Shown: positions 1 through 5,315, counted from the first letter of the stretch. The stretch: DNA of 5,315 bases from Elusimicrobiota bacterium (GCA_028717525.1 JAQUNT010000201.1:1-5315), one strand, 5' to 3'. Notes: generated by a model from the sequence alone, not told the origin. Translations and numbers: made by a program.

Positions 1-1134
1 CCGGAGCCGCCGCCCGCGCCGCCGGATCTGGAGACGGCCGAGGAGAATTTCCCGCAGCTGGTGCGGAATCATCTCAACAAGCTCGACGACCAGGGGCGGT
101 GGCCATGCCGGAACCCCAAGACCGGAGCGGTCGACTTCCTGCGCTTCATCCGCATCGAACCCGGCACGGTCGGCCAGGTCAAGCCGAAGGTCTTCTCGGC
201 GCGCGTGGTGTTCCAGGATGCGCGCCAGCGGGAGGTCCTGGCCGATGCCACCGCCGATTGCTCCAGGGACAAATGGCGGATCGTCGCGCTGGAGTTGGCG
301 GCGCCGCCCCCGGCTCGGCCCCGGCGGCGCGGGCGGCACGAGTCCGACGTGGACATCGCGACCTACCAGGCGAAAGAGTCCCCGGACCGCTTCGCGCTCG
401 TCATCGGCGTGGAGACCTACCCGTATCTGCCCAAGGCCGATTTCGCCGAGCGCGACGCTCAGGCGATGCGCACGCATCTCGAACACCTCGGCTATCCCGC
501 GCGCAACATCATCCTGCTCAGGGGCGACCAGGCCGTCCGCTCGGCCATCGAGAAGTACGTCGAGACCTGGCTGCCCAAGAATGCCAAGAAGGGCGCGCGG
601 GTCTTCGTCTATTTCGCGGGCCACGGAGCCCCCGACCCGCAAAGCGGTCAAGCCTATCTGATGCCCTGGGACGGCGACCCCCAGCGCCTCGCCGAAACGG
701 GCTATCCGGTCAAGCAGCTCTACGCCGCGCTCAACGCCCTGGCCGCCGGCGAGCTCTTCGTGGTGCTCGCCGCCTGCTTCTCCGGGGCCGGCGGCCGCTC
801 CGTGCCGGCTCAGGGCGCGCGGCCTTTGCTCAAGCGCGTAGACATCGGCCGAGACCTTATGGGCCGCGCGGTCGTGTTCGCGGCCACGGGCTCCGATGAG
901 ATCACGGTCACGGCCCCGGGGCAGGGCCACGGCCTGTTCACCTATTACTTCCTCAAGGGGCTCAACGGCGCCGCGGGCTCGAGCCGGGACGGCATCACGG
1001 TCTGGGGCCTCTTCGAATACGTCGCGCTCAAAGTGCAGGACGCCGCGCAGCGCGGCAATCGCGCCCAGTCCCCGCAGCTCTTCCTGACCCCGGACGGGCA
1101 GCTGCAGCAGCTGCTGATCCAGGACCTGCGCTAG
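1..1134 (+). CDS. Caspase-like (peptidase C14 family) protein, 5'-truncated by the window edge
   Basis: Probable cysteine protease of the caspase/metacaspase superfamily. The frame is open from base 1, so the GTG at 61 is probably internal; the first 20 visible codons give a Pro-rich stretch (PEPPPAPPDLE). Numbering from GTG61, residues ~20-80 look like a small beta-rich domain I cannot name, followed by a Pro/Arg linker. The caspase domain runs from ~111 (FALVIGVETY) to ~345. The catalytic His is H188 in YFAGHGAPDP (codon 622-624) and the catalytic Cys is C239 in LAACFSG (codon 775-777). A p10-like tail has GHGLFTY and ends in QSPQL. The acidic residue two before the Cys, usual in metacaspase-type enzymes (DxC), is Ala here, while the other acidic position (AERDA) is kept. 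By hand count 92 of 147 residues in the core match the caspase at 3757-5124 without gaps. The enzyme is probably active, but its basic P1 preference may be altered. The true start and any signal peptide lie outside the window. Confidence 0.88.
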   Translation, partial: PEPPPAPPDLETAEENFPQLVRNHLNKLDDQGRWPCRNPKTGAVDFLRFIRIEPGTVGQVKPKVFSARVVFQDARQREVLADATADCSRDKWRIVALELAAPPPARPRRRGRHESDVDIATYQAKESPDRFALVIGVETYPYLPKADFAERDAQAMRTHLEHLGYPARNIILLRGDQAVRSAIEKYVETWLPKNAKKGARVFVYFAGHGAPDPQSGQAYLMPWDGDPQRLAETGYPVKQLYAALNALAAGELFVVLAACFSGAGGRSVPAQGARPLLKRVDIGRDLMGRAVVFAATGSDEITVTAPGQGHGLFTYYFLKGLNGAAGSSRDGITVWGLFEYVALKVQDAAQRGNRAQSPQLFLTPDGQLQQLLIQDLR

Positions 1135-2348
1135 TCCTTCGGCCTGCTGAATGCCTTGGCCGCGATGGCCTTGGCGAAGACGGCGTTGCCCGCGGGGGTG
1201 GGGTGGCCGTCGCCCGGGAATGCCAGCGTCTGGTCTTCTTGCCAGGGCGCGTCATGGCCCATCCGGGGCCGCAGGTCGGCGGGCAGGCCCGGCGCGTCGC
1301 TCCAGCTCGCGAAGGCGACGCGGGGATGGCGGAGGAATTCGTCGAAGAACCCCCCCGGGTTCGGAGTGAGGGGCTCCCAGACCACCAGGCGCCCGCCGGT
1401 CTCGTCGATGAAGGCGACCAGCCTGCGGAACTCGCCGCGCAGGTCCGCGACGGCCGCCGGGTCGGCCCGCCGGCCGCGGGCGTAGCGGTCCCCCAGCGCG
1501 GCGCCCATGCGGTGCAGCCGCTCCGAGACCCCGGATGCTTCCATCATCTGCACCGCGCGGTGCGGCAGGCCGGTCTTGACGCGCTGGACTTCCCAGGGCT
1601 CGAGGTCGTAGAAGCCGTTGAAGCTCATGACGTATAGGTCGGGCCGGACTTCGCGGCCCACGGCCAGGAGCGCGTGGACGTAGTACCAGAGGGCGGAGGG
1701 GCTCCCGGCTACGTTGATGACCTCCCATTTCCCGCCGCCGCGCGCGCTGAGCTCGCGCTCGAGCCGGCGGTCCAGCAGGCCGGACTCGTCAGCGATGCCT
1801 CGGCCCCAGACGAAGGAGTCGCCGACCAGCAGGGCGCGCCGGACCCCGGGCGCGGCCGGCGCGCTCCACTCCCGGCCGCGGAAGCCCAGCGAGTTGGTCC
1901 GGATGCGGTGGCGGGGCAGGATCCCGGCCTCGAACACCAGCTCGCTGTCCGGGTTGAAGCCCGTGTAGAAGCCGTAGCGGTTGGGCCGGTGCGGTCCGTC
2001 GTGGGCGAAGAGCCGGTAGACCGGGAAGAGGCCCAGGAGCGTCGCTGCGGGCAGCAGCCAGGACAGGCTCATCACGCCCAGGCGCTGGCCGGCGAGCCGG
2101 CGGCGCAGCGGGCCCCAGCCCGCGGCCAGGCCGAGCGCGAGAGCCAGGAAGAAGAAGGTCCTCCAGTCCGCGGCCGCGCAGCGCAGGGCGAAGGCGGCGG
2201 GGACCTTGACCCAGGCGAGGTACGCCCAGAGCCCCAGGCCCACCAGGAGCCCGGCCGCCAGCTCCACGGCCTTCTTCCAGAGCCAAAGCAGGGCGAGAGA
2301 CATCCCCAGCGGCCAGCAGGCCTTCGCCGGATCGTCCATGCCCGTCAC
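1131..2348 (-). CDS. Membrane-anchored SGNH/GDSL-type hydrolase or O-acyltransferase-like protein
   Basis: 405 residues. The N-terminal part (~1-115) is hydrophobic, with about three membrane segments (~27-49, 64-78, 92-112). The rest is an SGNH domain expected on the outer face of the membrane. It opens with RTNSLGFRGRE (150-160), typical of envelope-polysaccharide-associated SGNH proteins. Block I is VGDSFVWG with Ser178, block II NVAGSPS with Gly215, block III SFNGFYD with Asn244, and block V GDGHPTPAGN with Asp380 and His382, so all four signature residues are present. Such proteins remove or transfer acyl groups, often acetyl, on glycans; the substrate here is unknown. The GTG start at 2348 overlaps the TGA of the upstream gene as GTGA, suggesting translational coupling. 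An ATG three codons later (2339) is an equally plausible start, and neither has a strong Shine-Dalgarno. It is the second gene of a two-gene operon. Its TAG stop overlaps the stop of the convergent caspase gene. Confidence 0.87.
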   Translation of the reverse strand: MTGMDDPAKACWPLGMSLALLWLWKKAVELAAGLLVGLGLWAYLAWVKVPAAFALRCAAADWRTFFFLALALGLAAGWGPLRRRLAGQRLGVMSLSWLLPAATLLGLFPVYRLFAHDGPHRPNRYGFYTGFNPDSELVFEAGILPRHRIRTNSLGFRGREWSAPAAPGVRRALLVGDSFVWGRGIADESGLLDRRLERELSARGGGKWEVINVAGSPSALWYYVHALLAVGREVRPDLYVMSFNGFYDLEPWEVQRVKTGLPHRAVQMMEASGVSERLHRMGAALGDRYARGRRADPAAVADLRGEFRRLVAFIDETGGRLVVWEPLTPNPGGFFDEFLRHPRVAFASWSDAPGLPADLRPRMGHDAPWQEDQTLAFPGDGHPTPAGNAVFAKAIAAKAFSRPKD

Positions 2349-3682
2349 AGCCCGCTCGCCTGGAGGATCCGCTCGGCCACGTGCCCGGCCAGCAGCGCGT
2401 TGCCCTGGGGGGTCAGATGGCCGAAATCCCCGCCATATTGGTCCCTGAAGTAATCCGCGTAGCTCCCCTTCTTCAAGGCGCGCTTGAACAGCGCCTCATT
2501 ATCGATGAATTCGATGCCCTCCAGCCCAGCCACCAGGCCTTTGAGATGCGGCAGCGTGCGCATGGGATACTGCATGCAGAACAGCATGATCTTCCGGGAG
2601 AGGACGGCCTGCGCCATGCTCTGGTAGTTCTCCCGGATCCAGGGGTCTTCCGGATGGAGGAAGATGTCGTCGGCTTTGGCCAAGTATAAGCGGGCTTGCG
2701 CTTCGTCTCCCGCGGAATAAGAGAGGATGGCATAGCCCCGGAGCATCCGCTCGTCAGTCACGGCGAGCCGGCTCATCAGGGTCCGCAGCTCCGCGGCTCC
2801 AGCGGGCTGGTCATGGCTCAGGTAGAGGTACGAAAGCATGGCCAGGCTCTCCCAATCCGGGGCGGGGATGGCGACGGCTTGTTTGAGCAGGCGTTCGGCC
2901 GCCGCCGGGTCTCCGCGCCTCAAGGCCTGCCAGGAAGCGCTCTTGAGCAGGCGGCGGTCCTGGGGATATCTGGCCAAGCCTTCGGCGAGGACAGCCCTGG
3001 CGGCATCGTCCTTGCGGCGCGCCAGGAGCGCAGCCGCCTTCCATAAGGTGCGCAGGGATCCTCCTCCACCCGCGGCCAGAGCCCGGCCGTAGCAGGTCGC
3101 GGCCTCCCCGAAGCGCCCCTGAGCGAAAAGGAGGTCTCCGTGTTCCGCATCGCGGCCGCGATCCGGCTCCTCTCCCGGAGCGTGGACAGCGGCGCCCCGC
3201 GCGGCGTCTTGGATCCGCTTCTTCTCGCGGAGCTGTTCACTGAGCGTCGCGGCGAAACGCCCCAAGCGCAGGCCGTACCACCACCGCTGGTCCAGACCGC
3301 GCTGGATGCTGGGGAATTCGATCCCCGCCATCAGGATGACGATGTGCGGGGCATAGGTCTCGAGGTCCGAGGCCAGCCTTTCGGCGAGGAAGTTGATCGC
3401 CACCCCGGCCTGGGCGCGATCGATGACGGCGAAGCGGGGCTTCCGGCTGCGGCGGTTGAGCTCCTCTTCGAGGTAGGAGGGATAGCCCCCGGCGGTCAGC
3501 GAGTCGCCGACGCAGAGGATGCGGACGGTCCCCGCGGTCTGCAGGTGCCTCTTGAGCTTGCCGGCCCGCGCCTGCGCCCGGAGCGAGCCGGCGGCCCAGA
3601 ATCCGGCCTCCAGCAGGATCGCGGCGGCGGCCAGACCCAGCAGGAAGACGAGGGCCTTCTGCGGCCAGTCGCCGAGGGTCAT
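2345..3682 (-). CDS. Membrane-anchored SGNH hydrolase-like protein with an internal TPR domain
   Basis: 445 residues from the ATG at 3682. A single membrane segment (~10-32) probably anchors the protein with the rest outside the cytoplasm. SGNH block I is CVGDSLTAGG (Ser61) and block II is QAGVAI (Gly93). Block III is LMAGIEFPS, where Glu122 stands in the usual Asn position (GxND). Residues ~179-340 are about four TPR-like helical pairs (LFAQGRFGEAATCYGRAL, ALRRGDPAAAERLLKQAV, SAGDEAQARLYLAKA). The catalytic fold resumes with LFCMQYPMRT and ends in GGDFGHLTPQGN, carrying Asp419 and His422. The TPR block thus interrupts the SGNH fold; I recall similar proteins from Elusimicrobiota and Omnitrophota. 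The frame extends upstream to a TTG at 3736, but this lies beyond the likely promoter and has no RBS, so ATG 3682 is preferred. It leads the operon and overlaps the next gene by 4 bp. The substrate is unknown; TPRs suggest protein docking. Confidence 0.88.
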   Translation of the reverse strand: MTLGDWPQKALVFLLGLAAAAILLEAGFWAAGSLRAQARAGKLKRHLQTAGTVRILCVGDSLTAGGYPSYLEEELNRRSRKPRFAVIDRAQAGVAINFLAERLASDLETYAPHIVILMAGIEFPSIQRGLDQRWWYGLRLGRFAATLSEQLREKKRIQDAARGAAVHAPGEEPDRGRDAEHGDLLFAQGRFGEAATCYGRALAAGGGGSLRTLWKAAALLARRKDDAARAVLAEGLARYPQDRRLLKSASWQALRRGDPAAAERLLKQAVAIPAPDWESLAMLSYLYLSHDQPAGAAELRTLMSRLAVTDERMLRGYAILSYSAGDEAQARLYLAKADDIFLHPEDPWIRENYQSMAQAVLSRKIMLFCMQYPMRTLPHLKGLVAGLEGIEFIDNEALFKRALKKGSYADYFRDQYGGDFGHLTPQGNALLAGHVAERILQASGL

Positions 3683-3693
3683 CTGAGCGTCAT
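3679..3693 (-). other. Possible four-codon upstream ORF (MTLR-stop) before the TPR-SGNH gene
   Basis: Read on the minus strand, an ATG at 3693 begins ATG ACG CTC AGA TGA, whose TGA overlaps the ATG of the SGNH gene (ATGA). It starts one base after the +1 predicted from TATAGT (~3694), so it would be read as a nearly leaderless mini-ORF. The 11 bases ATGACGCTCAG are followed directly by the similar ATGACCCTCGG of the real gene start (9 of 11 identical), suggesting a small tandem duplication. Function is unproven; it could couple or reduce translation of the operon. Confidence 0.25.
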
Positions 3694-3694
3694 G

Positions 3695-3706
3695 TATTGT
3701 ACTATA
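3695..3706. promoter_or_regulatory. Divergent -10 region shared by the SGNH operon and the caspase lipoprotein gene
   Basis: The block TATTGTACTATA is A+T-rich within very GC-rich DNA, in the 74-base gap between divergent start codons. On the minus strand it reads TATAGTACAATA, giving TATAGT or TACAAT as a -10 for the SGNH operon. On the plus strand TATTGT or TACTAT can serve the caspase gene. Its centre, ATTGTACTAT, is a near-perfect dyad around GTAC. I found no convincing -35 at 16-18 bp in either direction. Symmetric -10 elements are a known cause of bidirectional bacterial transcription. Confidence 0.5.
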
Positions 3707-3738
3707 CCGGTTGCGGGCCTCTCCGGGGTCCGGCAATC

Positions 3739-3744
3739 GGAGGG
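3739..3744 (+). promoter_or_regulatory. Ribosome binding site for the caspase lipoprotein gene
   Basis: GGAGGG is a strong Shine-Dalgarno match, followed by a 12-base A+T-richer spacer (ATCGATAAACCC) before ATG 3757. The spacing is slightly long but supports this ATG over the in-frame TTG at 3697, which lies inside the promoter block and would bury the lipoprotein signal peptide 20 residues into the protein. It is the only clear Shine-Dalgarno at a gene start in this window. Confidence 0.65.
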
Positions 3745-3756
3745 ATCGATAAACCC

Positions 3757-5124
3757 ATGGATATCAAGGCCCGCATTCCTGCCGCCCTCATCCTGCTGCC
3801 GCTCTTGAGCGGGTGCATGAGCATGGGCCCGCGCTTGGACCCCTACGCGGGCACCGGCCTCGAATCCCTGCCGCCGGCGTTCCCGGACCTGCGCCTGGCC
3901 ATGGTGCTTTCCGAAAACACCCGCAAGACCCTGCAGATGAACCGGCAGGGCGGCGGCAGCTACGACGTGCAGGGCTGGGAAGACAAGATGTTCGGCGTCT
4001 ACAAGCGCAACTTCAAGGAGGCCTTCCGGACCGAGGACGTGGAGGAGGCCCGCCAGTCCGTCGCCGACCTCATCGCCATCATCGACGACTACTCGCCCAA
4101 GATGGGCTTCGTGAACCGCCAGGAGAGCACGGTCATCTTCCTGACCAAGGACAACCGCAAGCTCGACGAGATCAAGGCGGCCCACGAGCAGCGCATGGGC
4201 TTCAACGTCCAGGCCATGGTCGACGCTTTCTCCAACTCGATCAACAGGCAGATCGAGACCGGCATCCGCGGCTCCCAGGCCCTGGCCGACTTCGCCAAGA
4301 CGCAGGCCGCGGCGGGCGGCCGGCACGCGCCCGCGGCCGCCCCGGCCCAGGCCTATGTCTCGGACGTGGACAGCCCCGCCTATTCCCGGCCCGGGCGGCC
4401 CGACGATTTCGCTCTGGTGGTGGGCATCGAGAAGTACTCGGGCCTGCCGGACGCGGACTTCGCGGAGCGCGACGCGGCCGCGATGCACGCGCACCTGCTG
4501 GCCCTGGGCTTCCCGGAGCGCAACGTCGTGTTCCTGCGCGGCTCCCAGGCGGTCAAGAGCGGCATCGAGAAGTACGTGGAATCCTGGCTGCCCCGCAACG
4601 TGAAGGCGGACTCGAAGGTCCTCTTCTATTTCTCGGGCCACGGCGCGCCGGACCCGGCCAACGGCCAAGCCTATCTCGTGCCCTGGGACGGGGACGCGAA
4701 GTTCCTGGAGAACACGGGCTATCCTCTGGAGCGGCTTTACCGCAAGCTCAACGCGCTCCAGGTGAAGGAAGTCCTGGTGGCCATGGACGCCTGCTTCTCG
4801 GGCTACGGAGGACACTCGGTCATCGCCCAGGGCACGCGGCCTCTGGTGACCAAGGTGGACGACGGCCGCGGGTCTTTGGGCCGGGTGGTGGTCCTGTCGG
4901 CCTCCAGCCTCGATGAGGTGACGGGCACGGAGGAGCCGCAGGGGCACGGGCTGTTCACCTACAATCTGCTCAAGGGCCTGCAGCAGGCGCAGGGGCAGGC
5001 CACGGTGCGGGACCTATACGAGTACCTCAAGCCCAAGGTGCAGGACGCGGCTCGGCGGCAGAACCGGGACCAGACCCCGCAGCTGCTCCCCGCCGACTCC
5101 TCCCGGTCCGCGGCGCGGTTCTGA
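3757..5124 (+). CDS. Caspase-like (peptidase C14 family) lipoprotein
   Basis: 455 residues from ATG 3757. The N-terminus (MDIKARIPAALILLPLLSGC) is a classical lipoprotein signal with lipobox L17-S18-G19-C20; residue +2 is Met, not Asp, which by the E. coli rule fits outer-membrane sorting. Residues ~21-195 form an unrecognised mixed alpha/beta region, followed by an Ala/Pro linker and SDVD, also found in the paralogue at 1-1134. The caspase domain spans ~218-440: it starts at FALVVGIEKY, keeps AERDA, and has His295 in YFSGHGAPDP (codon 4639-4641) and Cys346 in MDACFSG (codon 4792-4794). Asp344, two before the Cys, is present; in metacaspases this position helps form the acidic S1 pocket for Arg/Lys. 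The His-Cys spacing is 51 residues, as in the paralogue. A p10-like tail has GHGLFTY and QTPQLL. I predict a lipid-anchored, extracytoplasmic protease preferring basic residues; activity and target are unknown. It probably shares a divergent promoter with the SGNH operon. Confidence 0.92.
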   Translation: MDIKARIPAALILLPLLSGCMSMGPRLDPYAGTGLESLPPAFPDLRLAMVLSENTRKTLQMNRQGGGSYDVQGWEDKMFGVYKRNFKEAFRTEDVEEARQSVADLIAIIDDYSPKMGFVNRQESTVIFLTKDNRKLDEIKAAHEQRMGFNVQAMVDAFSNSINRQIETGIRGSQALADFAKTQAAAGGRHAPAAAPAQAYVSDVDSPAYSRPGRPDDFALVVGIEKYSGLPDADFAERDAAAMHAHLLALGFPERNVVFLRGSQAVKSGIEKYVESWLPRNVKADSKVLFYFSGHGAPDPANGQAYLVPWDGDAKFLENTGYPLERLYRKLNALQVKEVLVAMDACFSGYGGHSVIAQGTRPLVTKVDDGRGSLGRVVVLSASSLDEVTGTEEPQGHGLFTYNLLKGLQQAQGQATVRDLYEYLKPKVQDAARRQNRDQTPQLLPADSSRSAARF

Positions 5125-5158
5125 GCGCCCCGGAGAGAGTCGGGGCGATCAGAACCGC
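5115..5158 (+). terminator. Long stem-loop spanning the stop codon of the caspase lipoprotein gene
   Basis: GCGGTTCTGA (5115-5124) pairs perfectly with TCAGAACCGC (5149-5158). After one G/A mismatch, CGCCCCG (5126-5132) pairs with CGGGGCG (5141-5147) around an 8-base loop. The 17 paired positions would make a very stable RNA hairpin. No U-tract follows, so it is not a textbook intrinsic terminator; it may act as a U-less terminator or protect the 3' end. The TGA stop (5122-5124) lies inside the left arm. Confidence 0.55.
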
Positions 5159-5182
5159 CGCGGCAATGGACCCTGCCGCGGC
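5157..5182 (+). terminator. Second GC-rich hairpin, overlapping the first at its base
   Basis: GCCGCGGCA (5157-5165) pairs perfectly with TGCCGCGGC (5174-5182) around the loop ATGGACCC. It shares bases 5157-5158 with the preceding stem, so the two cannot both be fully formed at their bases. The downstream sequence is CTGGGACTTTGGG, with only a short T-run. It is most likely part of a tandem terminator or 3'-end structure between the caspase gene and the next promoter. Confidence 0.45.
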
Positions 5183-5217
5183 TGGGACTTTGGGCACATG
5201 CCGGATTGCCGGGGCCG

Positions 5218-5226
5218 TATTATACT
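5218..5226 (+). promoter_or_regulatory. -10 promoter element for the gene starting at 5235
   Basis: TATTATACT contains a good -10 hexamer (TATACT, 5221-5226) just after the hairpins. With standard spacing, transcription would start near 5233, two bases before the ATG at 5235, leaving essentially no leader and no Shine-Dalgarno. No clear -35 is present at 16-18 bp; TTGCCG at 5206-5211 is too close. Confidence 0.55.
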
Positions 5227-5234
5227 GTCTGACA

Positions 5235-5315
5235 ATGAAGCCGCATCAGTTGTGGCTTTGGACTGCTCTGGCGCTCATCCTGCCCCTGCGCCCGGCCTCG
5301 GGCGCAGACAGCTTC
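5235..5315 (+). CDS. N-terminus of a secreted or periplasmic protein, 3'-truncated by the window edge
   Basis: The 27 visible codons begin MKPHQLWLW and form a typical Sec signal peptide: a basic Lys at position 2, a hydrophobic core (LWLWTALALILPL) and a likely signal peptidase I site after ASGA, leaving a mature protein starting DSF. The frame is open to the last base. A good -10 element ends 8 bases before the ATG, supporting this start, but there is no Shine-Dalgarno, suggesting leaderless or near-leaderless translation. There is no lipobox Cys in the visible part. The mature part is not visible, so function cannot be assigned. It appears to be a separate transcription unit from the caspase lipoprotein gene. 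Confidence 0.72.
   Translation, partial: MKPHQLWLWTALALILPLRPASGADSF

Noticed and set aside
1098..1114. Small inverted repeat (GCAGCTG / CAGCTGC, 3-base loop) near the end of the first caspase gene, considered as a terminator
   Set aside because: It is explained by repeated CAG/CTG codons encoding QLQQLL, is short and has no T-run after it.
61..1134. Reading the two caspase genes plus SGNH genes as an anti-phage defence system
   Set aside because: There is no sensor, nucleotide-signalling, gasdermin, CRISPR or toxin partner in view, and the lipoprotein signal places at least one caspase outside the cytoplasm.
1674..2453. 259-codon plus-strand open frame opposite the first SGNH gene
   Set aside because: Its Ala/Gly/Pro/Glu/Arg-rich translation has no domain signature and spans the junction of two well-supported minus-strand genes.
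3683..3736. TTG start at 3736 extending the TPR-SGNH protein by 18 residues
   Set aside because: The added residues are polar, precede the membrane segment, have no RBS and would lie upstream of the predicted promoter.
3697..3756. TTG start at 3697 extending the caspase lipoprotein by 20 residues
   Set aside because: It would place the lipoprotein signal internally and start inside the -10 block; ATG 3757 has a GGAGGG upstream and a perfect lipobox at Cys20.
3679..4947. 422-codon open frame on the minus strand, antisense to the caspase lipoprotein gene
   Set aside because: It lies wholly opposite a gene with a signal peptide and catalytic motifs, and its translation is a low-complexity Arg/Val/His/Gly/Leu-rich string with no recognisable domain. 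Such frames are common opposite GC-rich genes.

Overview
This is a GC-rich window with tightly packed genes. It looks like chromosomal DNA from a Gram-negative, probably uncultivated bacterium. The Gram-negative reading rests on a clear lipoprotein signal peptide, a Sec signal peptide and membrane-anchored SGNH proteins. The TPR-containing SGNH protein resembles proteins I associate with Elusimicrobiota and Omnitrophota, so a high-GC Elusimicrobiota-like genome is my best guess, but a weak one. There are no tRNA or rRNA genes, CRISPR arrays, transposases or other mobile-element signs.

Layout. (1) Positions 1-1134 (+) hold the 3' part of a caspase-like (peptidase C14 / metacaspase-type) gene that is open to the left edge. 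(2) Positions 1131-2348 (-) encode a membrane-anchored SGNH hydrolase or acyltransferase-like protein. It converges on the first gene so tightly that both stop codons share one CTAG. (3) Positions 2345-3682 (-) encode a second membrane-anchored SGNH protein with a TPR block inserted inside the catalytic fold. It lies upstream of gene 2 in the same operon, with a 4-bp GTGA overlap. (4) Positions 3683-3756 are a short divergent promoter region with a nearly symmetric A+T-rich -10 block. (5) Positions 3757-5124 (+) encode a caspase-like lipoprotein, a clear paralogue of gene 1. (6) Positions 5125-5234 hold two overlapping hairpins and then a -10 element. (7) Positions 5235-5315 (+) are the first 27 codons of a new gene encoding a secreted protein, cut by the right edge.

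How they may work together. The two caspase paralogues face the same way and flank a two-gene SGNH operon. Gene 5 shares its promoter region with that operon. The lipoprotein signal places at least one caspase domain outside the cytoplasm, the same compartment expected for the SGNH domains. A cell-envelope module of paired proteases plus O-acyl hydrolases or transferases is therefore possible, but functional coupling is inference. The most notable details are the loss of the S1-type Asp in only one of the two caspases, the Asn-to-Glu change in the TPR-SGNH protein, the very short 5' leaders predicted for two genes, and a possible four-codon upstream ORF before the SGNH operon.
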